Shown: positions 15,828 through 24,992 of the stretch, one piece after another
Position numbering within the stretch: the first letter of the stretch is position 1
How the letters are laid out: each line of letters begins with the position of its first letter
Origin: Deltaproteobacteria bacterium
Lineage (GTDB): Bacteria > Bdellovibrionota_C > UBA2361 > JANWWW01
Assembly: GCA_025055295.1 (NCBI GenBank)
Contig: JANWWW010000012.1
Span: forward strand, 1 to 32,765
DNA length: 32,765 nt
Direction of reading: 5' to 3'
Position numbers and translations under genes: made by a program
Notes under the pieces: generated by a model
What the model saw: the letters and a program-made list of their open reading frames with translations, nothing else
Told to the model about the DNA's origin: nothing
The model's database searches: none

Positions 15828-17150
15828 CAGTCGATCGCTGTAAGAGCAAGTAATAAAAGAAACATAAGGTAATTCGTATCTGCGGCACAAAATCTAAAGA
15901 ACCAAATTTTGAGAATTGCTACAAAGCGAATTTTAATATTGGGGTAAAAAATCAATTGCCCTCAAAGGATTTTTCACTGAAGATAAGTTAAAAGTTTGCA
16001 ATTACAAGAAGCCTGTAAAAATATGCGTCTTTAAACTGCTTCGTGTTCAAGTCCATTCTCCAATGAAGGTAATTAAAGCCTATTCGCAAACATTCACAAG
16101 CTCGTGTCTGCACAAAAATTTGTTTAAACAGGGCTCCACAACAAACTTTAAAATTAAGTAAGCGATCTCGCGAGCCTAGGCAAAAATCTAACCCATATCT
16201 AGATAAAGTGGCGTAGTGCTCGGTTAAAATCCTGTGCTATTAACACAATTTTTATTCAGCGTCGGGTACACAACTAATAAGAGTGATTTAAACCGACTAA
16301 ATTTTTCATCGCAAAAATTTATTGGTTTGAATAGTTAGGTTGGTTGCTCGTTTTTTAGAAACAAAGTTAATTTAAACTTTTATTTCAGTAATGGCGTCTC
16401 TTTAGTTTCATAAAAAGCAATTATTGAAGGTATCAAGCTGCATTCTCGATTGAATTTCACCACGATTTCTCACAGTTTTCGGGCAAACTAATAATTAAAG
16501 TTAAAGAATAGTTATTAAAGCCACTTGGAGCATGCCAGTTTATTTAGCCTAGTTTATTTAGACCGCATTTTTTTTATTTGGTCTGAGATGACAAAAACAT
16601 ATTAGTTGTACTTTGAGACCATTTAGCAAATAATTTTTTGCATCTAGGCATGTAGTCTCAAAAATTTTCAATTTCGTTTCAGAGTTGTTCTTTGAGTTCT
16701 ATTGGGTTTAATAAGAAATGAAAATGATAAATTTATCTGAATAAAAGGTAAATCATGTTGGTTGCCTGGCATGCGTTGGCAAAAGCAAAGGGTAGGGGAG
16801 ATGAACAAGCCGTGGCGTCAAAAATACACTTTCAAAGTGCTTATGAAATAAATTTGTCGGACGTTTTGTAACTGGCGTTAAAACTGAGATGCCATCATTT
16901 GACTTAGGCTTAAGAAAAATTGATTTTTCACAAAGTGAGTAGCTTAAAATCGAATATATCAAATATCCCTGATTACGTTTTATCCTGCAAATCTGCAGTA
17001 CAAAACTGCGGGTTGTTATTAGATAATTTCTCAAATTCTCTGGCTAAGTTAGATTAGTGTAATGTCTAGGCGCACAGCCTTTACGCATAATTCTAACACA
17101 GTTTGTTTTAATGGGAGTATGTTAATCCGATATATTAAAATTTTGGACTG
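15828..17150. other. 1.3-kb gene-free region
   Basis: The longest non-coding stretch of the window, between the convergent ends of ileS and the TadG-like gene. No frame is convincing: 16753-17034 (-) is low-quality and lacks a ribosome binding site, and 15770-15955 (-) is a shadow. I find an 11-bp direct repeat (16537-16561) and, just after it, alternating short inverted repeats AGACC/GGTCT/AGACC (16560-16564, 16580-16584, 16616-16620) that could form alternative hairpins. No tRNA or known RNA is recognised. Confidence 0.5.
16537..16561 (+). repeat. 11-bp direct repeat, 14-bp period
   Basis: AGTTTATTTAG at 16537-16547 and 16551-16561, separated by cct. AT-rich and short; could be a binding site or chance. 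Confidence 0.4.
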
Positions 17151-20100
17151 TTAAGGGTTCGTTCCATTACCCCCGAGTTCATGCAAATTCTTGGCTAAAT
17201 GTATTCTCGGGTTTCTTAAAACACTTTGTAAAGCTTTTAAGATTTGGTCTTCCATATTTTCAGTTGGACTGCACCTAAGGCCACCAGCAATCGAAATATC
17301 AATATGTGGGACGAAGGTTAATCTCAGGTAATTGCCCCAGGCTCTTGTAAAATGTTGGTTGTATAAATTAAGCATTTCATTTGGCTCTCCTTGTCTTCGA
17401 TATGGATCAAATACTTCCCTCAATCCCAAATCAGAAACAAAACTAAACAAGCCTGCGCCAAAACGAACCAAAGACACATACGGATGACGACCAGCGGCAA
17501 TAAAGTCAAAGTTTATGCAGCTCATAAATTCAGTGAAAGGTAACCTATTCTTAATGGTACTATAGCCCAGATGCGGTGAACTATGCTGCGCCCCGGGGAA
17601 CCTATGGCCACAGGGACCATAGCCAGCCCCACCTGAATAATGTGTCGCAAGGGTTCGATCTGTTCGTAATGGGTTTGCCTGATCATTGAGCATTTGATTA
17701 GCTCTCATGCAAACTTGTTGCAATTTTTGAGCAGCTGATTGAACATGACCACTAGGTTTGCACTTAGGGCCTATTTGAATAAAGTCACTGCCTATTTCCC
17801 TCAAAACTGGCTCAAGTTCGCCAAGAACATAAGCGTAGACATTGCCAAACCCACCCTGAATCTTGGCAAGTCGCAGGCTTCTACCGACATCGATCCCAAA
17901 AGCTGCGTCAAAATTTCTATTGAAAGCTGTTGGAAGACCCCTGGCCTTAATTTGATTGTAATCGTAAATACATTGATCGCCAAACCGATAGATAGGAATC
18001 CCGCCTGCAGTACCGTTATATACAAAAAAAATCGGGGTCATACCATGTCTTGCTAAAAACCTTATTAAACCCTCGTGCCGTTGCCTCCCGGATAAGCCTG
18101 AATATGAGTTGTCACCTGTGAGTATCCACATCATTTCATGTATCCAAGTCCTGTAAGTATCTGAGTTTGGATTCATTACACCCGATCTGTCTGTTCTTGT
18201 TTGTAGACAGTTTAAAAGATTTTGAAAAGTCAACTCCGTTTGATTGTTGGAAAGGCCCAGATCGCATCCGCCTTGCGCTAAAAGATCGGTGAAAACGGGA
18301 ATGATGACCTGTCTTGTTTTTGCAAGGTCTCGTAAGTACAGACCAGCTAAACTCAGTGTCGCAACCAAATTCGTTTCCCCAAAGTCAGAAATTGAGGGCA
18401 GTAACCCCAAGTCATATCTGAATTTGACACGATCAATGTCGTAAAAATTGTTTCCATTTATTGAACTAGGCCAAGAGGCATATATAAAGGCCTTCAACCG
18501 GTTCTCTATGTTCTGAGGGGTCAACGAAGACACGTTTCCTAAATTATCAACGTTTACGAATTCACCAAAATTACTAGGATTTACGGTTAATGGAGCTGGT
18601 GGTATGAAAACACGACCTGAACCTAACCCACTTCTAAATGGCAAAATTCCAAATAGATCTCCGGAAACTCGAAACCTCTGTCGCATTGCATTGTAAGTTA
18701 AAGCCAATCCTTGCAGCATATCCATCAAAGGCTGAGGACCTTCATAATCTTCCCAGAGAAAATCAGGATACGGAATAGTGTATACGCCCCACGAAGTTGC
18801 ATTGATACCATTCCCAAAAGGCCAGCCTGCGAAGAAAACATCTGTTGCATAAGCAAGTTGGGTTAGAGTGTTTGCGTTTGTCACGGCTGGACAACATGCT
18901 GGTCTGTGGTCTTCTCTGTTGCAGAAACTCAAGTAAATCGCGGGATGATTTCCAATTTGGTAAGGGCAGGAAGTCAAACTTGCGTCAGTCCTATCTGAGC
19001 AAATAGAGGTGTCGCAATTTGTGTGCCCCACCCGTAATTGTGCCTTATTAAAAAATTCCCGTTGCCTAAGCCACTTGGGATCTTCGACTAAAAGATGCAT
19101 TCGGGCACCTCTTTGTTCGGTAAAGCTGACACTACTACTGTTTTGGTCAAGGTTATAATCCAGCTTTGTCTGGTCAGGAGTTGAGTGTTCCACATAATCT
19201 GACATATATCGATTAAAACTTGGCCATTGTGCAAGATACTGAATCAGTGAGTCACCTTCCCTTCTTTCAACAAAAGCCAATGGAAACACGTAACAGGGTT
19301 TATTGTTCGCAAAAGTGCATCCCATACTTCGAAGGTACTCTGCAAATTCAAGCCGATTTGAACTCGAATAAAGCCTTAAGCGTGGGTCATTTGCTAGCCT
19401 CGCTACATGGACGAAATTTTGTGGCAGCCGAAGAGTGCTCCTTAATGTCACTGGTCCCGTCAAATTACTCAAACTGTACTTACAACCGCTATGTAGTAAA
19501 TTGCAACCTACCACCCAACCGTTGTCGAGACCATTACCGCAAAGAGCAGGCTGATTAGGTCTATCATTTACATTACTTGGATTGAAGAATCTTAAATTTC
19601 CATGATTATCCCTAACTTGCACTTCACATCGGCCCCACCAGTGCGTTATCTGACAATTTTGGGGAAACGTGAAAATTCCGTTGTTGTCGTAGTAGGTATC
19701 AGGAAAAAGGATCAAACCACCCCACTCTGGTCTTCCTTCGCACACATATCTGCTCTGCGTTGTCCCACCACAATCAAAGGTCACTACATTCGCCTCCAAG
19801 CAAATCACCTGACTACTATTTGGGTCTTGGCTTGCCATACAACAGTCTACCGATACTGGTGCTCCGTTGCCTCTCAGCCACTCCACATCCATTAAGTTTG
19901 CATAACGCCTGTAGATTGCCCCATCTGTTGAATTAAATATCCACGCATACGTTTGATTCCTCGGTCTATCTGTTCCAAAATGATCGCCCGTGCAGAAAAA
20001 TTCTCCCCCGCAGGCTTCAGGCCTTATGGTTCCGAGGAAAAAGTGAGGCCACAGCCATGTATAATCAAGAGTTACACCCCCTGAGGCTGACGTCATTCTA

Positions 20101-21425
20101 ATACCAAAAAAGTTTGATATTCCGAAATCGTTAAAATGGGGCGTGCGAAGGGTAGCCCTTGTGCTCCAAACAAAATTTAATTTGTTAGCTAAAACCCGTG
20201 TTGACCCTGTTTCGATGTTTGCTTGTCTTAGTCTTGTTGGTTCATTTAGTTTGAATTCATATAAAACCCAATTCTCTGGCAAAAGTTGCATACGGGACGT
20301 ATTGACGCGTATAACTGGCTCATTATCGAATAAATCGTCAGGGTTATTAAGGTTGTGTAAATGTACCGGGTAAAGGTACTGTCTGAAGTTTTCCTCTATC
20401 GTAAGGTTATAAGGAATTAAGTGAAGTCCCAATTGATTAAAGGTGCTCATGTGTTCAAGAGGTCTAAAAGGGTCAAGAATTCCACCGAGATCCTGATTTG
20501 ATTCCAGTCCCGTAAATACCAATGCTTGGTTTATTATTTCAAATGGACCTACCTGCGTTACCAAGCCATTGGTTACCCTAGGGTTCATATAATACCACAT
20601 GTTCCAGATTAATTCGCCCAGCAATTTAAAACTGCAGTTTTTGTGAACATCGCTCAGATTTTGCTGTGTCGAGTTACCTGGAATGCACTCATTTGTACGA
20701 CGTGCTTGATTACCCGTGAATTCAAAATGTGGCAAGCTTGCGTGTCTTCCAACTCTTGAAAATTGCGTTGAGCCCTCAACTGTTGACCATGATGTATCAA
20801 GCAACGCAAAAAGAACCCGAGGTTGTATTTTGGCGAAACTGGTTGCTGTAACTGTCTGAGGAGACAAAGATGTTAGGAGTAAAGCTTTTGATTTCATTCT
20901 TCCCGTTTTATTGACCTCAACTTTGACAGCTGTCACTTGTGACAAATTTGAAACATTTGAAGACAAATTCCCCACTGGAGTAAAACAGCCAGAAAGTTGA
21001 TTGCAGGTTAACCCTAGCGCATTTTCTCCATACCCTACAAAAACCCCCAGGGTTATAGCTATTAAACCGGTTGGGGTCGTTTGACTGGTATTTATGCTGA
21101 TATCGTTTTCTGTTAGGTTTAGGGTCTCAAAAAAGCTAAATTTCGTGTTTCTATAAAGTTCAAATATTGTGCTCTTTATCCTATTTTGAACTTGGTCTAA
21201 AGAGTTGGCGCTTGATGAATTCATTGAAACTAATTTTATGACGGCCTCGGCTGTTTGCTCGGTAAACATTTGCAATTCTTTATGCCCTAGAAACAAAATT
21301 GCAAGGTCAACTACAAAAATAAAAAAGAGGCCAAATATGAATAGGATTAGAGGCAACAACACCAAATACGCGCCAATTTGTCGCTTAACCCTTTTCACGG
21401 TTTTCAGTCTCCAATCGACATGCAT
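17151..21425 (-). CDS. giant TadG-like protein with interrupted vWA domain (1424 aa)
   Basis: The last gene of a three-gene overlapping cluster. A basic N-terminus and one membrane helix (about 20-46) lead to an exported part, the TadG layout. A MIDAS-type motif D-T-S-W-S is at 210-214 after a beta strand (PRVLFALL). A second strand ending in an Asp (VIIPVFTDLLAQGG, D1047) looks like the later vWA metal-site strand. About 830 residues lie between them, far more than the roughly 100 of a normal vWA domain; that insert is rich in Cys, Asn, Trp and Tyr and looks extracellular. The gene overlaps the TadE-like gene by 22 bp. TadG proteins act with Flp/Tad pili; here an adhesin or tip role is an inference. 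Confidence 0.8.
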   Translation of the reverse strand: MHVDWRLKTVKRVKRQIGAYLVLLPLILFIFGLFFIFVVDLAILFLGHKELQMFTEQTAEAVIKLVSMNSSSANSLDQVQNRIKSTIFELYRNTKFSFFETLNLTENDISINTSQTTPTGLIAITLGVFVGYGENALGLTCNQLSGCFTPVGNLSSNVSNLSQVTAVKVEVNKTGRMKSKALLLTSLSPQTVTATSFAKIQPRVLFALLDTSWSTVEGSTQFSRVGRHASLPHFEFTGNQARRTNECIPGNSTQQNLSDVHKNCSFKLLGELIWNMWYYMNPRVTNGLVTQVGPFEIINQALVFTGLESNQDLGGILDPFRPLEHMSTFNQLGLHLIPYNLTIEENFRQYLYPVHLHNLNNPDDLFDNEPVIRVNTSRMQLLPENWVLYEFKLNEPTRLRQANIETGSTRVLANKLNFVWSTRATLRTPHFNDFGISNFFGIRMTSASGGVTLDYTWLWPHFFLGTIRPEACGGEFFCTGDHFGTDRPRNQTYAWIFNSTDGAIYRRYANLMDVEWLRGNGAPVSVDCCMASQDPNSSQVICLEANVVTFDCGGTTQSRYVCEGRPEWGGLILFPDTYYDNNGIFTFPQNCQITHWWGRCEVQVRDNHGNLRFFNPSNVNDRPNQPALCGNGLDNGWVVGCNLLHSGCKYSLSNLTGPVTLRSTLRLPQNFVHVARLANDPRLRLYSSSNRLEFAEYLRSMGCTFANNKPCYVFPLAFVERREGDSLIQYLAQWPSFNRYMSDYVEHSTPDQTKLDYNLDQNSSSVSFTEQRGARMHLLVEDPKWLRQREFFNKAQLRVGHTNCDTSICSDRTDASLTSCPYQIGNHPAIYLSFCNREDHRPACCPAVTNANTLTQLAYATDVFFAGWPFGNGINATSWGVYTIPYPDFLWEDYEGPQPLMDMLQGLALTYNAMRQRFRVSGDLFGILPFRSGLGSGRVFIPPAPLTVNPSNFGEFVNVDNLGNVSSLTPQNIENRLKAFIYASWPSSINGNNFYDIDRVKFRYDLGLLPSISDFGETNLVATLSLAGLYLRDLAKTRQVIIPVFTDLLAQGGCDLGLSNNQTELTFQNLLNCLQTRTDRSGVMNPNSDTYRTWIHEMMWILTGDNSYSGLSGRQRHEGLIRFLARHGMTPIFFVYNGTAGGIPIYRFGDQCIYDYNQIKARGLPTAFNRNFDAAFGIDVGRSLRLAKIQGGFGNVYAYVLGELEPVLREIGSDFIQIGPKCKPSGHVQSAAQKLQQVCMRANQMLNDQANPLRTDRTLATHYSGGAGYGPCGHRFPGAQHSSPHLGYSTIKNRLPFTEFMSCINFDFIAAGRHPYVSLVRFGAGLFSFVSDLGLREVFDPYRRQGEPNEMLNLYNQHFTRAWGNYLRLTFVPHIDISIAGGLRCSPTENMEDQILKALQSVLRNPRIHLAKNLHELGGNGTNP

Positions 21426-22327
21426 CTACACCTTCGATCGCCGCAGACTTCTGCCCTTGCGCCGTAGCAAACATTCTCTCTTAAATAGGCCTCTAAGGCG
21501 TCCCTGATTTCATTCGGAATATTCGGGCTTCTGTTCAAAATATCAACGCAGAGGTAAGAGTGACCATTGTAAGTGATATATTCCAAAGGACATGGCGGAG
21601 GAGTTTCCGGTGGATTTGACTGATCTCTTTGGCCAGTTTGCCCACCAGTAGAACCAGTGCTTCCAGATGCTGGCGTAAAATTCTGGTTTGCAGTAGGAAG
21701 TGGCGTCACAAAATTCCTGGCCTTTTGCCCAATCTCAGGTTCCATCATGTAAGTACGGATCGGAAGAGAAAACCTTAAATCAAATGGTAATGAAACCTCC
21801 AACTTGGCGAGCGCAATTGCAGGACACGCCACAGTCTGAGCTGAGCTTGATCTACACGGGTGATTTTGAGGGAAAAAAGACTGATACGAGTAGTCACTAG
21901 ATGTTACAGTCAGTCCAAACTTAGGTGGAGGAAAAATTGCAACAAATCGCTCAAACAACTGATACGAGCTTGGAGAAGATTGATCCGAGATTTGAATTGT
22001 TTGTCGAGCCAAATAAAACTTTCCAAAAAGCCCGGTCAAAAGCTCGTCAGAAGCTAAAGTGGCATCCATTAAAACACGTATTAATTCTTGGCGTGCATTG
22101 TTTGGATTGCTTCTCTTTTGCAATTCTATTGTAAAAAGTCGTCCATCAAACAAAAAATTGTGTAAGGAACTCTGAAGACCATAATAGGTTATACCAATAA
22201 AACCAAGAACCAAAAGAAAATAAATCGCAAACAGCAATCCGACAACAAAAGCAACGACACTGAGGGAAAACTCGATAAAACTGGCACCTATCTTTGGATA
22301 ATTTTTGTGGAAATTATAGATGAACAT
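21404..22327 (-). CDS. TadE-like pseudopilin (307 aa)
   Basis: TadE-family minor pilins are inserted in the inner membrane and help assemble Flp/Tad pili. The N-terminus carries the characteristic G-A-S-x-x-E-F motif (GASFIEFSLS, about 14-23) at the head of a long hydrophobic helix (about 20-52). The body (about 55-215) is exported. It is followed by a Gly/Ser/Thr/Gln-Pro linker (about 218-245) and a C-terminal domain with about eight Cys, including CGDRRCRC near the end. The Cys-rich tail is unusual for TadE (typically 130-200 aa) and suggests a disulfide-bonded head. It overlaps its neighbours by 14 bp upstream and 22 bp downstream, so translation is probably coupled. Confidence 0.78.
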   Translation of the reverse strand: MFIYNFHKNYPKIGASFIEFSLSVVAFVVGLLFAIYFLLVLGFIGITYYGLQSSLHNFLFDGRLFTIELQKRSNPNNARQELIRVLMDATLASDELLTGLFGKFYLARQTIQISDQSSPSSYQLFERFVAIFPPPKFGLTVTSSDYSYQSFFPQNHPCRSSSAQTVACPAIALAKLEVSLPFDLRFSLPIRTYMMEPEIGQKARNFVTPLPTANQNFTPASGSTGSTGGQTGQRDQSNPPETPPPCPLEYITYNGHSYLCVDILNRSPNIPNEIRDALEAYLRENVCYGARAEVCGDRRCRCMSIGD

Positions 22328-22835
22328 AAGACATTGTGTGGATCAGATTTTGAGGAGCAAGGGGCAAAAGCGCTCGCAAAAGCGACGATGCTTGTGTGAA
22401 ATCGAAAAATATAGTTGCCTTGATAATTGTGCCATTGCTGCTAGGGCCTTCTATTTTTACAAGCCGAATATGTGTTGGCGCAAAGGACGGAAAAAATGAA
22501 CCACTCAACGCGACTGCAGTGCAAACACCGATGTCTACAGTTGTCGGCTGCTCGCAACAGATATTGTGCACGCCTTGATCGCAGCTAAAATTTAGCTCCA
22601 TCTCCGAGCTCTGTGGGTTTTCGGTAAAGTGTAATGTTCGATCCGAGACTCTGACAGCCGTGAAAATTGCCCTCGCTACCTCGAATGAGTTAGAAAAAAA
22701 AACAACATAAATGCCAAGATAAAATGTCAAAAGGAAAAAAAACAAACTTACTAGCCCGCTAATTACGAATTCAAGGTAAACTACACCTAGAATGTTGTAA
22801 AATTTCTCCACATTAACCCTTCGTCTGTTTTTCAT
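22314..22835 (-). CDS. TadE/TadF-like pseudopilin (173 aa)
   Basis: The first gene of the pilus-like cluster. A basic start (MKNRRR) is followed by VVYLEFVISG, the G-x-x-x-E-F type pilin motif, and one long hydrophobic helix to about residue 48; the remainder is exported with paired Cys (CDQGVHNICC, then C near 108). Size and layout fit minor pseudopilins of the Tad system. No prepilin peptidase, ATPase, secretin or TadB/C gene occurs in the window. Its stop overlaps the start of the next gene by 14 bp. No Shine-Dalgarno is evident before ATG 22835. Confidence 0.65.
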   Translation of the reverse strand: MKNRRRVNVEKFYNILGVVYLEFVISGLVSLFFFLLTFYLGIYVVFFSNSFEVARAIFTAVRVSDRTLHFTENPQSSEMELNFSCDQGVHNICCEQPTTVDIGVCTAVALSGSFFPSFAPTHIRLVKIEGPSSNGTIIKATIFFDFTQASSLLRALLPLAPQNLIHTMSYVHL

Positions 22836-23112
22836 TTTGTCAAAACTTCGTCACTTAACTTAAGATTTAATAGACCTTGAATAAGTTCTATGTTTCTTGA
22901 TCCTAACAAATATAGTAAGGCAAGCTAAAAATGCAGCGCAAGTAAAATTATCGCATTTAATGGCAAACTTGTTTAGTTTTGTTGCTCGCCATAAAGCAAA
23001 GAGAGGATCAGATTTTGGAAATTTGTTTTTAAATTTAGTTATCAAACCTATCATTTTTAGATCTAAGTATCAGAAAACTGAATTTGAACTTTAAAAATTT
23101 AATTCCGCAAAG

Positions 23113-24078
23113 CTAGGTCAAACCAAGGTCATGCCATGAAATATTAAAATCAGTTAAAACAGCCGCTGATTGTTTTAGTAACGCATTAGCCGCCTCAAGC
23201 TGGCCATTGGCTGAAGCAATTTTAAAAAGCCAAAGGATGTACCCCAGCCTTGCTAATGCTCTTTCTCTATCATTAACCCTCCTTTCTTTTTTATTCTTTA
23301 AGTATTCAAGCATCTGCAAAGCTCTCTTTTCTTCTGTATGGTGTTCAAGGAATTTTTTATGCCCACTCTCGGCTATTTGCTTAGCCTCAGTTGGATAAGC
23401 CAAAAAATACTCAACAAGCTCTGCACACTCGTTTAAATTATCATATACAACTAGATCACATCTATCCACAAACAAATCATTTAAACCTACAGTTTTGTCA
23501 GTTATCAGCAGACACTTAGAGGATAGAGCCTCAAAAACCCGAAAATTTAGATCATTTTTAATGCTTTTGTTTACAACAATCGATACGGTGGGATATAACT
23601 CATACCATGGCGCTTTAATTATTTCCAACGGAACTATTTTCGAAAGTTTTTCCAAAAATTGTTTTCTCTCCTCGTGACAAGGCCTGTCTAAGTTGCCTAC
23701 AAAAACACATCTGTTATGCTTTCTTTCCGGGACACTAACGATAGACGCAAAAAGCGGCAACCAGAAGGCGTTTTGATTAAACCTACGAACTTCATCGAGG
23801 TCTGCTTTCTGAGCGACAAAAACAACATCGAACACTGAGCCAATAAGTTTTTGACAATGAAGGTGCAAATGCGTATCTACCATGTAATAGCACTTCAAGC
23901 CAGGAAGTAGATTTACTGCGTCAGGATTTATGGGACATGAATCATCCATAATTATCGTTACATCAAAATCACTTTGGGCTATTTGATGAATATCCTCCAG
24001 AGAACAAATACGTGCTTCATGCCCAAAATTTAAAAGAGGTATCTGAAACCAGTTATGGTTAATTAACAAAAAGCGCAC
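23113..24078 (-). CDS. CgeB-like / Glyco_trans_1_2 glycosyltransferase
   Basis: A 321-aa protein starting at GTG 24078. The C-terminal half has the donor-site signature of CgeB-like GT-B enzymes: NDLNFRVFEALSSKCLLITD (about 180-199), then a PTEAKQIAESGHKKFLEHHT segment (about 234-253) typical of the last helices of that domain. The N-terminal half is a Rossmann-like domain (RFLLINHN, DFDVTIIMDDSCP). It probably glycosylates a surface polymer or protein. Located 44 nt downstream of the CsgG-family gene and 277 nt upstream of the Tad-like genes, all on one strand; modification of the exported Asn/Thr/Ser-rich pilus proteins is a possible role, inferred from position only. Confidence 0.7.
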   Translation of the reverse strand: MRFLLINHNWFQIPLLNFGHEARICSLEDIHQIAQSDFDVTIIMDDSCPINPDAVNLLPGLKCYYMVDTHLHLHCQKLIGSVFDVVFVAQKADLDEVRRFNQNAFWLPLFASIVSVPERKHNRCVFVGNLDRPCHEERKQFLEKLSKIVPLEIIKAPWYELYPTVSIVVNKSIKNDLNFRVFEALSSKCLLITDKTVGLNDLFVDRCDLVVYDNLNECAELVEYFLAYPTEAKQIAESGHKKFLEHHTEEKRALQMLEYLKNKKERRVNDRERALARLGYILWLFKIASANGQLEAANALLKQSAAVLTDFNISWHDLGLT

Positions 24079-24122
24079 CGCACATCTAGTCTTTATTAAG
24101 ATGCGCGAAATTTAAGTAGGTT

Positions 24123-24926
24123 TTATCCTCTCATTGCAAGTGTGTCAAACACCTGTCCGGCTGCTTCGTTCAATGCAACTCTCAGAGCCTGGCCCAGCGC
24201 TGATTGAGCCACACGGGTTTCCTGTTTACCAATTCCAAAAACCGAAAAGCCATTTACATGCGTCACAGCTGTGAATGTGCCTCTTGCTGGAAATGATCGT
24301 ATTATTCGTCCTGTTTTCTTTTCGACAATTTTAACATCCATCGCCACCATACCAGTTCTTCTTGCTTTCGCATCCACAAAAGTAGGGTTAGCTGCTGCAA
24401 CAGCCGCTCCTCCCCACATCAATCCCGGCTTGTCTGCGTAGGCTCCAGCGATACCCGCTATCAAACCAGCTGCTCCTAATGATCCGCCGACACCACCTGA
24501 TTCAGCGTCAGCAACTTCGTTAAATTCGGTTATAGTAGCCGATATGAGGTAAGGCCCTTTTTCACCCTTCCCGACCGGTGGGTTTTTCGTAGTTGAGTCA
24601 TAAAGAACTAGGTTACCAACGTTGGATAGCGCTGACTCCAACTGAGCTGAAATAACATCACCAAATTGAGTGACAGTGTTGACATCTACATTTATGTTCT
24701 GAACTTTGCCATCTATAACAGTCGTTCCCGACACATTTGCAACTCGGAAATTAACAGGCTGAACCTGAACCACGAACCTGGGAATATTGGGATCATAAGG
24801 AATAACCAATTCTCTGACCTGTGAGGCAACAGGCACAGAGGTGGATGCTTGAGCTTCTCTTGGATTAAACTGACTGGCACAGCCAATAACTAGTATGGCA
24901 ATAAAAAAACAAAAAATCCGCTTCAC
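24123..24926 (-). CDS. CsgG-family outer-membrane lipoprotein
   Basis: A 267-aa lipoprotein: signal peptide with lipobox ending VIGC, lipidated Cys at residue 16. The mature part has the CsgG-type layout: a domain with FGDVISAQLESALSN (about 87-101), then a strand-rich segment with YLISATITEF, a Gly/Ala-rich stretch (about 145-180) and VAMDVKIVEKKTGRIIRSFPA (about 192-212), the family's signature strand pair. CsgG forms the outer-membrane pore for curli; other members serve unrelated envelope roles, and no curli genes (csgA, B, E, F) are present here. Start GTG 24926 lies 7 nt after TAAAAT with no Shine-Dalgarno. Divergent from mdh across 66 bp. Confidence 0.83.
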   Translation of the reverse strand: MKRIFCFFIAILVIGCASQFNPREAQASTSVPVASQVRELVIPYDPNIPRFVVQVQPVNFRVANVSGTTVIDGKVQNINVDVNTVTQFGDVISAQLESALSNVGNLVLYDSTTKNPPVGKGEKGPYLISATITEFNEVADAESGGVGGSLGAAGLIAGIAGAYADKPGLMWGGAAVAAANPTFVDAKARRTGMVAMDVKIVEKKTGRIIRSFPARGTFTAVTHVNGFSVFGIGKQETRVAQSALGQALRVALNEAAGQVFDTLAMRG

Positions 24927-24933
24927 ACGGTTA

Positions 24934-24979
24934 ATTTTAACAAAAAGCTGGTCAAAACTTCACTAGTAATTTTTATAAT
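24934..24979. promoter_or_regulatory. divergent -10 boxes for the CsgG-like gene and mdh
   Basis: In the 66-bp gap, TAAAAT on the minus strand (complement of 24934-24939) lies 7 nt before the GTG start of the lipoprotein gene. A perfect TATAAT on the plus strand (24974-24979) lies 13 nt before the mdh ATG. No strong -35 is seen for either. Both genes would have 5' leaders of 0-7 nt. Confidence 0.5.
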
Positions 24980-24992
24980 AGTAGAACACACT

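Noticed and set aside
16753-17034. 93-codon minus-strand frame
   Set aside because: No ribosome binding site or recognisable pattern; translation looks random and neighbours are non-coding.
19220-19895. Plus-strand frames of 97-112 codons within the TadG-like gene
   Set aside because: They are shadows of the long minus-strand gene, which has far better coding character.
22860-23054. 64-codon minus-strand frame upstream of the pseudopilins, considered as a Flp pilin
   Set aside because: It lacks the G-x-x-x-x-E-Y/F motif and the N-terminal hydrophobic helix of Flp pilins, and has no ribosome binding site.
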